DNA of 64,000 nt from positions 62,001-126,000 of the forward strand of contig CAZOJI010000003.1 in NCBI GenBank assembly GCA_964580055.1, read 5' to 3'. This DNA comes from JBDGYW01 sp964580055. GTDB lineage: Bacteria; Gemmatimonadota; Gemmatimonadetes; Gemmatimonadales; GWC2-71-9. Positions 53,275 to 61,315 of the stretch are shown here, piece after piece (position 1 is the first letter of the stretch; each line of letters opens with the position of its first letter). The notes below the pieces were generated by a model. The model made no database searches, was not told where the DNA came from, and worked only from the letters and a program-made list of their open reading frames with translations. A program made the position numbers and the translations under genes.

Positions 53275-53562
53275 CTAACCGGGCGAATTCGGAGGCCCAG
53301 GAAGTCCCTCGCGTTGCCGCATGTTCGTCAGCAGCCGTTCCGCGAAATCCACCCGTTCCCCCAGTTCCGCAACCTCATTCCTGATCTCGCTCATCTCATC
53401 GTCCAGGCGCTCTGTCAATTCCTCAAATCGCTGGGCGAGCGACGGGTCCACTCCCCCTCCATGTTTCGCTCGCAGCGCCTCTCCAACCGCATCTGACAGG
53501 TCAGAACGGAAGAACCAGCGGGCACATACGATTATGGCAACTGCCAGAAACAACGAGCCCAA
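53275..53562 (-). CDS. PspB-like small anchor protein, array member 5
   Basis: A 95-residue protein with a TTG start supported by a strong GGAGGAGG. Residues 2-18 (GSLFLAVAIIVCARWFF) form a membrane helix, then a coiled coil runs to GERVDFAERLLTN near residue 78, with a Pro/Gly tail. In layout and in the ER-x-x-F-x-ERLL end motif it resembles PspB (short membrane helix, coil, ERIQALESILD in E. coli). The nearest gene to pspA (97 nt), separated from member 4 by a 145-nt gap. Confidence 0.75.
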   Translation of the reverse strand: MGSLFLAVAIIVCARWFFRSDLSDAVGEALRAKHGGGVDPSLAQRFEELTERLDDEMSEIRNEVAELGERVDFAERLLTNMRQREGLPGPPNSPG

Positions 53563-53707
53563 CTCTGCCTCCTCCGTCTAAGATCTACACTTTGCACGAC
53601 ATCCGCCACCTTGGCAAGATACTCGAAACTTTGGAAACGCACGTGCCGGCTCACATAGCACTCAGTCGCTTTAGGCCCCCCAACGTTCCGCGAAGGGGTG
53701 TTTTCCG

Positions 53708-54004
53708 TCACGTGCCACGCGGATCGCTTCCAGGCAAAGCTCCGACGTCACTTCTCTTGGCCAACAACCTTTCAGCGAAGTCGACTCTCTCGTTCAACTC
53801 CGCTACTTCGTTGCGGAGGATCTCCATTTCTTCGGCCGTCGCGATCTGTGCCTCGCGCAGCTCGTCGAGAGCTTTGGCGTAAGCCGATCCGTCAGCCGGA
53901 GTCCCGCGGATTCTATCACCGATCGCCCGTCCTATAGGCGACATGCTGAGAGCAAACAGCGTTCCTCCTCCAAAGATCAACACGATTGCAATGATATCTT
54001 CCAT
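53708..54004 (-). CDS. PspB-like small anchor protein, array member 4
   Basis: A 98-residue protein: hydrophobic helix at residues 4-21 (IIAIVLIFGGGTLFALSM), a short basic loop, then a coiled coil ending NERVDFAERLLAK. The GGGAG of its start lies within the end of member 3, and only 3 nt separate the two. Same architecture as the other four; sequence outside the signature differs, so these are diverged paralogues and not a recent duplication. Confidence 0.75.
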   Translation of the reverse strand: MEDIIAIVLIFGGGTLFALSMSPIGRAIGDRIRGTPADGSAYAKALDELREAQIATAEEMEILRNEVAELNERVDFAERLLAKRSDVGALPGSDPRGT

Positions 54005-54007
54005 GGA

Positions 54008-54334
54008 TCAGTCTCCCGACCCGGACTCGATCTGTTGGCGCCGCTCCCGCGTGAGCAACCGCTCCGCGAATTCGAGACGTTCCTCCAGATCCCGAACGCG
54101 GTCAACAGACTCCTCCAGCAATTCGACGCGATTGCGAAGCTCCTCGAACTCCGGGCCTGGACTCTGCCGAGCTGTGGCCGCCATTTGCCGTTCATGGCGT
54201 CGGTCGGCAAACCGGTTGATGGTACGGTACAATCCAAACAACGCAAAAGCACCCATACCCATGCCCAATAACGGGAGCACGACGTTCTGGAACCATACGA
54301 AGTCAGCGATTGGCAACTGCGTGAGAGGCAACAT
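54008..54334 (-). CDS. PspB-like small anchor protein, array member 3
   Basis: A 108-residue protein, the longest of the five. A hydrophobic helix at residues 15-36 (FQNVVLPLLGMGMGAFALFGLY), a basic stretch RFADRRHERQ, then a coiled coil (FEELRNRVELLEESVDRVRDLE) ending EERLEFAERLLTR. Its ATG follows the TAG of member 2 directly with no gap, and GGAGGGGG provides the ribosome site. Confidence 0.75.
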   Translation of the reverse strand: MLPLTQLPIADFVWFQNVVLPLLGMGMGAFALFGLYRTINRFADRRHERQMAATARQSPGPEFEELRNRVELLEESVDRVRDLEERLEFAERLLTRERRQQIESGSGD

Positions 54335-54619
54335 CTAGTGGTCCCCCTCCACCCGCGGTGCGTGTCTCTTTTGTGCCAGCAAACGCTCGGCAAAGTCCAG
54401 CCGCTCCTCCAATTCCGCGACGCGACCGTCGCGATACTCCAGGCGCTCCAATCGATCGTGGATGCTGCCGATTTCGTCGCGTATAGCCAGCACTTCTTCG
54501 CTTTCGACTTTGCCCGCCAGCTTCTTCTCAGTGATGCGGACAGCAGCTCGAATTACGGGCAAGAACAGCAGCAATCCCGTTGCCATGCCAGCTATCGGAA
54601 CGATGATGCTTTCCAACAT
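54335..54619 (-). CDS. PspB-like small anchor protein, array member 2
   Basis: A 94-residue protein: hydrophobic helix at residues 4-22 (SIIVPIAGMATGLLLFLPVI), then a coil (EEVLAIRDEIGSIHDRLERLE) ending EERLDFAERLLAQ. Its ATG follows the TAG of member 1 with no gap (TAGATG), so translation is coupled. Confidence 0.75.
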   Translation of the reverse strand: MLESIIVPIAGMATGLLLFLPVIRAAVRITEKKLAGKVESEEVLAIRDEIGSIHDRLERLEYRDGRVAELEERLDFAERLLAQKRHAPRVEGDH

Positions 54620-54892
54620 CTAGGCCTGATCCCTTGGGAGCGCGCCTTGCCCTCCCTGCCGCGCCAGCAGCCGCTCGGTGAAATCCAGACGCTCTTCGAC
54701 TTCGGAAACGCGGAATTTCAGTTCCTCGATCTCGCCGTGAAGGGCTCCGGTCTCTGCCGAAGTATCACCGTCGAGGTGCTGACCAGCCATGCGATCTGCA
54801 ACCGCCTTTCCCAAGGGTCCCCGGAGAATCGCCACAGCCGCAATTGACACGATGAACGTGATGGGAACCATGAAGGGGGCGAACTCGATCAT
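54620..54892 (-). CDS. PspB-like small anchor protein, array member 1
   Basis: A 90-residue protein starting at the ATG at 54892, which has AGGAAG upstream; an open frame to 54955 crosses a palindrome in the leader and lacks a site. Hydrophobic helix at residues 6-23 (PFMVPITFIVSIAAVAIL), then a coil (EIEELKFRVSEVE) ending EERLDFTERLLAR. First gene of the array, 130 nt after uvrA. Confidence 0.72.
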   Translation of the reverse strand: MIEFAPFMVPITFIVSIAAVAILRGPLGKAVADRMAGQHLDGDTSAETGALHGEIEELKFRVSEVEERLDFTERLLARQGGQGALPRDQA

Positions 54893-54933
54893 CAGGTTCT
54901 TCCTTTTCGCATCTGGTGCAATGCCTTCTGAAA

Positions 54934-54945
54934 TGCCGTACGGCA
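54934..54945. promoter_or_regulatory. Palindrome upstream of the PspB-like array
   Basis: TGCCGTACGGCA, a perfect 12-nt palindrome 42 nt before the first array gene. A second one, GGACGCGCGTCC, lies at 54985-54996. Either could be an operator; TGAAAC, an ECF-type -35 element, lies close by at 54950-54955 but has no matching -10. No sigma54 box (GG-N10-GC) was seen. Confidence 0.3.
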
Positions 54946-55022
54946 AACGTTTCAAATAGTGTCACGCAGCAAACTGGGAGTGAAGGACGCGCGTCCGCCG
55001 CTCATCGGGTCTGTGAAAGGCG

Positions 55023-57869
55023 TCACGATCGCAGAACCTTTTCGAGAAACCTGCCCGTGTGCGATTCCGGCTCAGCCGCGATTGCCTCAGGTGGACCCTG
55101 GGCAAGAATACTGCCGCCCTCCTCACCACCATCAGGCCCCAAATCGATAACCCAGTCCGCCGTCTTGATCACCTCCACGTTATGCTCGATGACGATCACG
55201 GTATTTCCCTTGTCAACCAGCCGATGCAGCACGTCCAACAGGAGGCGGACGTCCTCAAAATGCAATCCAGTCGTTGGCTCATCCAGGATGTAGAGCGTGC
55301 GGCCAGTGTCTCTCTTGCTCAACTCCGATGCCAGCTTGACCCGCTGCGCCTCACCACCGGAAAGTGTGGTCGCACTCTGGCCAAGATGGATATAGCCAAG
55401 CCCGACATCGTTCAGTAACTCGAGCCGGCGATGGATCTTCGGTTGATGTTCGAAAAACTCCAACGCCTCCGCCACAGACATATCGAGCACGTCGGCAATC
55501 GACCGCCCCCTGTACCTCACCTCCAATGTCTCACGATTGTACCGACGTCCTTTGCATATATCACAGGGAACGTAGACGTCCGGAAGGAAATGCATCTCGA
55601 TCTTGACCAAGCCGTCGCCACGACAAGATTCACAGCGTCCGCCTTTGACGTTGAAAGAGAACCTCCCCGGTCCGTAGCCACGTATCTTGGACTCTGCCAT
55701 TTGCGAGTATAGCTCTCGTATCGGGGCAAAGAGGCCTGTGTAGGTTGCTGGATTGGATCTCGGGGTTCGACCTATGGGGCTCTGGTCCATCTCCAAGACT
55801 TTGTCCAAGTTCTCGGCGCCATCGATTCCGTCGTGCTTACCGGGTAATACTTTGGTGCCATAGAACCTTCTGGCGAGCGAACGGTAAAGAATATCCGTTA
55901 CGAGCGTAGACTTACCCGAGCCCGAAACGCCCGTAACCGTCGTGAACACGGAAAGGGGGAATGAAACATCGATGTTCTTCAGGTTGTGCTGAGCGGCTCC
56001 TTTGATCTCAACCCTCCTGTACTCGTCCGGACGTCGGCGCACCGGCGGCACGCGAATCCACCGCTCCCGTCTCAGATACTGCCCCGTGAGCGACGAGCGG
56101 CTCTTGATTATATCGTCAACAACCCCTTGTGCCACGACCTCCCCTCCATCTCTGCCTGCACGCGGCCCGAGATCGATCACATGGTCGGCGCATCGAATGG
56201 TCTCCTCATCATGCTCCACCACAAGCACTGTGTTGCCGAGGTCTCGAAGATCCCGAAGCGTGTCGAGAAGCCGTGCGTTGTCTCGTGGGTGGAGCCCCAC
56301 AGACGGTTCGTCCAGAACGTAGAGAACCCCGACCAAACGGCTTCCAACCTGCGTAGCTAGCCGAATACGCTGCGCCTCGCCTCCGGCCAGAGACGATGCA
56401 GATCTCCCCAGAGTCAGATAGCCCAATCCCACGGCGCACAGAAAACGCAGCCTGTCAGCGACCTCCTTCAAGATCGGGTCCGCTATCTCTGCATTGAGCC
56501 CGCCGGGCCGCCCTGACTCTTCCAGGAGCTTCTCGAAGAAGGTCCGGGCCGTCTGCACCGAGAAGTCGGAAACGTCCCCGATGCTCTGGCCTCCGACCAG
56601 CACGCTCAGGCTTTCCGACCTGAGACGATGACCGTTACACTTGTCGCACTTCAGTTGGGTCATGTACTCTTGGAGTTGGTTCCGCACAGCATCCGAGCTC
56701 GTCTCCCGGTACCTTCGTTCCACATTGCCCAGCACTCCTTCCCACGCGGCCTCGTAGGTTCCCGCCCACTTCTCGCTCTTGTATCTGAGCTTGAGCTTCT
56801 TACCGGGTAGGCCGTGCAGCAACGCGTTACGCACCTCTTCCGGCAGCTCGCCCCATGGTGAGTCGAGCTCGAAATGCAACTCCTTGGCCAACGTAGCCAG
56901 AACACCGCGACGCAGGTGCCCTTTTGGCTCTCCCCAAGGGAGAATCACGCCCTCTAGAATCGAGATCCTCGGATCTCCCAACACTAGTTCAGTACTCACA
57001 ACCAGTCGAGTACCCAGACCGCCGCAATCTGGACATGCTCCGTAAGGCGAATTGAATGAAAACTGCCGCGGCTCCAGTTCCGGCAGGGAATATCCACACA
57101 AAGGGCAAGAAAAGCGCTCCGCGAAAAGCACGCTCTGTTGACCTGATCGCGCATGGCGGAGGACCTGCACCAGTCCGTCGGATGCCCGGAGCGCTGTCTC
57201 TACGGAATCGTGCAACCGGGATCTATCCCCTTCCCTGACGACCAGGCGGTCAACGACGATTCCAATGTCGTGATTCACGCGGCGGTTCAGCTTGGGAGGC
57301 GAGGCTAGGTCATACACCTCACCGTCCACGAGTACTCTCACGAAGCCCTGACGGCGAGCCCCGTCGAACAAGTCCTTGAATTCGCCCTTTCGCCCACGAA
57401 TCAACGGGGCGATGACCTCTATCTTGGTTCCTTCCTTCCAAGCCAGAATGGAATCGACAACCTGCGACGCACTCTGACGTTCGATGGGCGAACCGTCGTT
57501 GGGGCAGTGCGGTACGCCGACTCTGGCCCAGAGCAAACGCAAATAGTCGGATATCTCAGTCACGGTACCCACCGTGGACCGGGGATTGTGGCTGGCAGTC
57601 TTTTGTTCGATAGCAATCGCCGGAGAGAGTCCCTCGATCCCGTCCACGTCTGGTTTTTCCATTAAACCTAGGAATTGTCTCGCGTAGGCAGACAGGGATT
57701 CGACATAACGTCGCTGGCCCTCCGCATATATGGTATCAAAGGCCAGGGAGGATTTTCCGGAGCCTGACAAACCCGTAACGACCGTGATGGCATCCCGAGG
57801 GATCTCCACGGTCACTGCCTTCAGATTGTGGACGCGCGCCCCGCGGACCACCAGGTTCTGTTCAGCCAT
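55023..57869 (-). CDS. uvrA: Excinuclease ABC subunit A
   Basis: A 948-residue damage-recognition ATPase of nucleotide excision repair. The ATG at 57869 gives the normal N terminus (VVRGARVHNLKAV, then GLSGSGKSSLAFDT); the frame extends 25 codons upstream without support. Both ABC modules are complete: two Walker A sites (second GVSGSGKST), two signatures (LAGGEAQRIRLA and LSGGEAQRVKLA) and both zinc fingers (CPLCGYSLPE to CPDCGG, CESCRGDG to CDICKGRR). There is no good ribosome binding site. Confidence 0.98.
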   Translation of the reverse strand: MAEQNLVVRGARVHNLKAVTVEIPRDAITVVTGLSGSGKSSLAFDTIYAEGQRRYVESLSAYARQFLGLMEKPDVDGIEGLSPAIAIEQKTASHNPRSTVGTVTEISDYLRLLWARVGVPHCPNDGSPIERQSASQVVDSILAWKEGTKIEVIAPLIRGRKGEFKDLFDGARRQGFVRVLVDGEVYDLASPPKLNRRVNHDIGIVVDRLVVREGDRSRLHDSVETALRASDGLVQVLRHARSGQQSVLFAERFSCPLCGYSLPELEPRQFSFNSPYGACPDCGGLGTRLVVSTELVLGDPRISILEGVILPWGEPKGHLRRGVLATLAKELHFELDSPWGELPEEVRNALLHGLPGKKLKLRYKSEKWAGTYEAAWEGVLGNVERRYRETSSDAVRNQLQEYMTQLKCDKCNGHRLRSESLSVLVGGQSIGDVSDFSVQTARTFFEKLLEESGRPGGLNAEIADPILKEVADRLRFLCAVGLGYLTLGRSASSLAGGEAQRIRLATQVGSRLVGVLYVLDEPSVGLHPRDNARLLDTLRDLRDLGNTVLVVEHDEETIRCADHVIDLGPRAGRDGGEVVAQGVVDDIIKSRSSLTGQYLRRERWIRVPPVRRRPDEYRRVEIKGAAQHNLKNIDVSFPLSVFTTVTGVSGSGKSTLVTDILYRSLARRFYGTKVLPGKHDGIDGAENLDKVLEMDQSPIGRTPRSNPATYTGLFAPIRELYSQMAESKIRGYGPGRFSFNVKGGRCESCRGDGLVKIEMHFLPDVYVPCDICKGRRYNRETLEVRYRGRSIADVLDMSVAEALEFFEHQPKIHRRLELLNDVGLGYIHLGQSATTLSGGEAQRVKLASELSKRDTGRTLYILDEPTTGLHFEDVRLLLDVLHRLVDKGNTVIVIEHNVEVIKTADWVIDLGPDGGEEGGSILAQGPPEAIAAEPESHTGRFLEKVLRS

Positions 57870-57877
57870 AACCGTGG

Positions 57878-57907
57878 AACGTACGGTGCTCAGCGACTCC
57901 AGGTCAA
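57878..57907 (-). promoter_or_regulatory. Promoter candidate for uvrA
   Basis: Minus strand TTGACC, 18-nt spacer, TACGTT. The -10 element ends only 8 nt before the uvrA ATG, which would give a nearly leaderless transcript and fits the missing ribosome site. No SOS (LexA) box was recognised. Confidence 0.4.
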
Positions 57908-57997
57908 CGCTCGCAGTCGACGAAGCCCTGCAGCTTGCAATCATCCGAATCTGGGCGTAGTTTCTCGGTCCCTCTTCGGGAGTGGAACCGCCCTAAT

Positions 57998-58345
57998 ATG
58001 CCGGACCTAGACGACGCCGTATCGTACTGTTTAGTGCTTACCACGTTCGACAACAGGGAGGATGCGGAATCCCTGGTGACACGCCTGGTTCATGATCGCC
58101 TCGTGGCTTGCGGTACGATTGTGGGGAATGCGCTATCGATTTACGAATGGCAGGGAACAGTTGAGCAAGCCGCCGAGTTCTTGGTTCTTCTGAAGACCCG
58201 GAGCTTACATTGGGACGGAATCGAAGCCGTGGTACGTGAATTGCACCCGTATGACGTCCCAGAGTTACTGACGATTCCCATCGACAAAGGCCTTCCAGCC
58301 TATCTCGCTTGGCTGGCGCACCAGACGACACAGGAGTCAAAGTGA
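57998..58345 (+). CDS. cutA: CutA family protein (divalent cation tolerance)
   Basis: A 115-residue trimeric protein of the CutA1/PII-like fold. CLVLTTFDNREDAESLVTRLV, then LVACGTIVGNALSIYEWQGTVEQ and the C-terminal HPYDVPELLTIPIDKGLPAYLAWL are clear family features. Role in metal tolerance is a historical label; the molecular function is unsettled. The start chosen is the ATG at 57998; the frame is open further but lacks family sequence. First gene of the plus-strand operon to 63750. Confidence 0.92.
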   Translation: MPDLDDAVSYCLVLTTFDNREDAESLVTRLVHDRLVACGTIVGNALSIYEWQGTVEQAAEFLVLLKTRSLHWDGIEAVVRELHPYDVPELLTIPIDKGLPAYLAWLAHQTTQESK

Positions 58346-59253
58346 GAGACATTCATCGGCGCAAAGTTCGCCGCAGGCGGAGGCGAGAGGCCGCTGAGAT
58401 CGCTGCGCGCACGCCAACTCGGAACGGCGGAGTCACGGATGCCGGCCATTTCGGCGAGGCGGGTGGAGTTGAAACAAGTGGCCACGGACTGCCGTTCGAG
58501 TTCTCTGAGCTCCCCTCCCCCGGTTCCGGTGCTGCTGAGGTGCGGCTCTCCAACTCATTGGCGGCAGAGATGGAGCCGTCGAGCGATCAAGAGACTCCTG
58601 CGAGGACCAGGAACTCGACCTCCAGCCTTGCGTCTTTTTCCGACGACGAGATCGAGCGTGCCGCACAGCAGGCGGCTGACAGAGCAGATGTAGATCACGC
58701 GCTACGTCTCTATGGAGTTCTTGCGAGACGGGATCCAGACAACCTAAAAACCCAGCAGCGACTGGCACTTCTCCTGGACCAATCCGGCGAACCCGACGAA
58801 GCGCTCGAATTGCTCGACAAGTGCGTATCGCGCGATCCCCGGGATGTGGCACTCAGGGTGAACCGCAGTGCCGTTCTGGCGGGTGCGGCTCGCTATTCCG
58901 AAGCCGAAACCGACCTGGGAGAAGCCTTGGCGATGAATCCGGGGAATGCCGACGCTCACTTCAACCTCGGCCTCGTAAAGATCAAGAGAGGTCGATGGCG
59001 GGATGCGATCCCACCGCTCAGGCGGGCCATAGAACTCGACACGAGCAATGCTACGGCCCACTTCTACCTGGGCGAGGCCCTCAACCACGTAGATGATATC
59101 TACGGTGCGCTACAGGCATACCAGAGAGCCACCGAATTGCATCCCTTGAATCCGGCGGCTTTTTATGGCCTTGGGATCGTGCTCGACAGGCTTGGCCGCC
59201 CGGACGAGGCAACTCAGATGTACCGTCGTTCGCGGGAGATGGCAGCGCGGTGA
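58342..59253 (+). CDS. TPR-repeat protein
   Basis: A 303-residue protein starting at a GTG at 58342 that overlaps the cutA stop (GTGA), with AGGAG 5 nt upstream. The N-terminal 90 residues are basic (RRKVRRRRRREAAE) and then low-complexity Ser/Glu/Pro. From about residue 105 to the end there are five tetratricopeptide repeats (for example HALRLYGVLARRDPDNLKT, then EALELLDKCVSRDP, AHFNLGLVKIKRGRWRDA, AHFYLGEALNHVDDIYGA, AFYGLGIVLDRLGRPDEA). No signal peptide. TPRs bind proteins; the partner is probably encoded in the same operon. Confidence 0.88.
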   Translation: MRDIHRRKVRRRRRREAAEIAARTPTRNGGVTDAGHFGEAGGVETSGHGLPFEFSELPSPGSGAAEVRLSNSLAAEMEPSSDQETPARTRNSTSSLASFSDDEIERAAQQAADRADVDHALRLYGVLARRDPDNLKTQQRLALLLDQSGEPDEALELLDKCVSRDPRDVALRVNRSAVLAGAARYSEAETDLGEALAMNPGNADAHFNLGLVKIKRGRWRDAIPPLRRAIELDTSNATAHFYLGEALNHVDDIYGALQAYQRATELHPLNPAAFYGLGIVLDRLGRPDEATQMYRRSREMAAR

Positions 59254-59753
59254 TACATGTCGTGGTGGACGACATCGCGTTCGTATCGACGGACGCTGTG
59301 CTCCGCCCGACTTCAGCCGCGATGGAACCCACGGCTTCCTCCCTCCGTCACCTCGAAGCGGTTGCAGGGGATGCATTCAGAGACCAAATCGCCACCCAAA
59401 CTGAACTCGCTGTTGGCTCGGCCGTAGTAACCGATGCCGGCAACTTGACGGCCGATATGGTCATCCATGCCGTTATCCGGAGCACCATGGAGCCAGTAAC
59501 GGGGGGTCGAATCCGGCAGGCCCTCACAAGCGCGCTTCAGCGCGCGCGAGATTGGGAGATCGCTCGCATCGCAATACCGCCCATTGGGACCGGCGCAGGC
59601 AATCTTACGTTAGAAGAATCGGCTCAAATCATGGTGGACGTGCTTTCTAGAGCGCTGGCCACGGCCACCTACCCGCGCGAAGTCTGCATCGTAGTCGACA
59701 GTCGGGAGGACAAGATTCTGTTCGATACGCTCTTGAGGAAAATCCCGCAGTGA
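59250..59753 (+). CDS. Degenerate macro domain protein
   Basis: A 167-residue single-domain protein with a GTG start overlapping the TPR stop. Macro domains bind ADP-ribose. The fold is recognisable from the strand VVVDDIAFVSTDAVLRP, GSAVVTDAGNL followed by VIHAVI, and AIPPIGTGAGNLTLEESAQIMVDVL. The usual NAAN motif reads RPTS and the glycine-rich loop (GGGGVDGAI in active members) is replaced by AAMEPTASSLRHLE. The catalytic or ligand asparagine is therefore missing and ADP-ribose hydrolysis is unlikely; it may bind another nucleotide or act structurally. Confidence 0.8.
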   Translation: MIHVVVDDIAFVSTDAVLRPTSAAMEPTASSLRHLEAVAGDAFRDQIATQTELAVGSAVVTDAGNLTADMVIHAVIRSTMEPVTGGRIRQALTSALQRARDWEIARIAIPPIGTGAGNLTLEESAQIMVDVLSRALATATYPREVCIVVDSREDKILFDTLLRKIPQ

Positions 59754-61312
59754 ACCGCCGTTCAATCGCCGCTCTGATTCTCCTGGTCTGGGGTGGCGCG
59801 GTGGTTTGGCTCTTGCTGCGTCAGCACTCCCACCAACAAACTCAGTTCCTGGATGAGGCCATATTTCGAGTATCGCCGGCAGCGACCTACTATTCGATTG
59901 ACTTGGATGGCCGGCAAATCGGGTTTGCATCGAGCAGTGTCGATACGCTGGCCGACACCCTGTTTGTTCGCGACCACATGCTTCTCGAAATACCCGCGCT
60001 GGGCTCTTTGCAGCGAGTCGAAGCCCGAACCGATGCCAATCTGACTCGCTCGCTGAAGCTGCGGGGGTTCAACGCGGCATTGCGGGGAGACGGAGTTAGG
60101 TTCGGAGCCAGCGGATACGTCGCCGGCGACACATTGCTATCGGTGGAATTGGAGACTGCCAACAGCCGACAGACGTTCGATGTTCCGATAGAAGAACGGA
60201 TAACCCTACCTGCACTGTTACCACTGCAAATAGTCTTCGGATCGGAACCTGATGTAGGAAGCCAATACCGCATCGAGATGTTCGATCCACTGATGCTGAA
60301 AGAACGTTTCGTAACCGTTGAGGTCACTGCGGAATCCACGTTCATAGTGCCGGATTCGGCAGCATTCGACGCTGCGGATTCGCTCTGGGTTGCCGCTCGG
60401 TGGGACACGCTCCACGCATGGCGGATAGTGCAAAACGATGGGGGACTCTCCGTGAACTCCTGGATCGACGAACTCGGCCAGGTGGTTGAGGTCACATCGC
60501 CAGTCGGCTTCACGATGAGGCGTACGGCCTTTGAGATCGCATCACTCAACTTTCAGCGGCGCGACGCTGATCCTGTACAGCTCGCCGCCGATCTCGGAGC
60601 TGACATCATCCGCCAAACCGCCATCGCATCGGACGTCTCCCTAGCTAGCGGGGATCTGGAGGAACTACGAGTGCTGTTGCATGGCGTAGACCTAGACGAC
60701 CTCGACCTCTCAGGCGGCCGCCAGACGCTAATAGGTGACACCCTGGTGATCCACCGTGAATCCGAAGAACAGCTATCGCACGATCCCGAGCGTTTCACTG
60801 CGGCTCGGATGCGTGAGCTGGCGGACTGGGTTGGTCCTGATCCCCTGGTTCAGAGTCGAGACCCACGCATCCAAGCTCAGTCGCGCCAGATCACCGACCG
60901 CTATCTGTCAGGCCGCCAAAGAAACTACGTGCGAGCGGCCGAGTCGCTGAACCAGTGGGTTTACGAGAGCATCGAAAAAGAAGTCACTTTCAGCGTACCC
61001 AGCGCCTTGGATGTGTTGGCCACGCGCAGCGGTGACTGCAACGAGCACACGGTGTTATATGTCGCACTGGCCCGAGCCGCAGGCATACCGGCGCGCACGG
61101 CGGCTGGGCTGGTGTACTCACGTGGTTCCTTCTACTATCACGCTTGGCCAGAGGTGTATCTCAATGGATGGGTGGCGGTGGATCCGACGTTCGGCCAGTT
61201 TCCTGCTGACGCTTCTCACATTCGATTCACGGTCGGAGGCCTCGCACGCCAAGTGGAACTGGTGAGATTTATTGGACGTCTACAACTCGACGTGATAGTT
61301 GCCGAGAATTGA
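59750..61312 (+). CDS. Membrane-anchored transglutaminase-like protein
   Basis: A 520-residue protein with a GTG start overlapping the macro gene stop. An N-terminal membrane helix (residues 5-21, IAALILLVWGGAVVWLL) is followed by about 370 extracytoplasmic residues of beta-rich sequence and then a transglutaminase-like core. Its catalytic triad is Cys430 (RSGDCNEHT), His464 (FYYHAWPEV) and Asp478 (VAVDPTFGQ). Bacterial proteins of this type act as proteases or peptide-crosslink enzymes outside the cytoplasm. It lies 3 nt before the ABC ATPase gene. Confidence 0.87.
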   Translation: MNRRSIAALILLVWGGAVVWLLLRQHSHQQTQFLDEAIFRVSPAATYYSIDLDGRQIGFASSSVDTLADTLFVRDHMLLEIPALGSLQRVEARTDANLTRSLKLRGFNAALRGDGVRFGASGYVAGDTLLSVELETANSRQTFDVPIEERITLPALLPLQIVFGSEPDVGSQYRIEMFDPLMLKERFVTVEVTAESTFIVPDSAAFDAADSLWVAARWDTLHAWRIVQNDGGLSVNSWIDELGQVVEVTSPVGFTMRRTAFEIASLNFQRRDADPVQLAADLGADIIRQTAIASDVSLASGDLEELRVLLHGVDLDDLDLSGGRQTLIGDTLVIHRESEEQLSHDPERFTAARMRELADWVGPDPLVQSRDPRIQAQSRQITDRYLSGRQRNYVRAAESLNQWVYESIEKEVTFSVPSALDVLATRSGDCNEHTVLYVALARAAGIPARTAAGLVYSRGSFYYHAWPEVYLNGWVAVDPTFGQFPADASHIRFTVGGLARQVELVRFIGRLQLDVIVAEN

Positions 61313-61315
61313 AAA

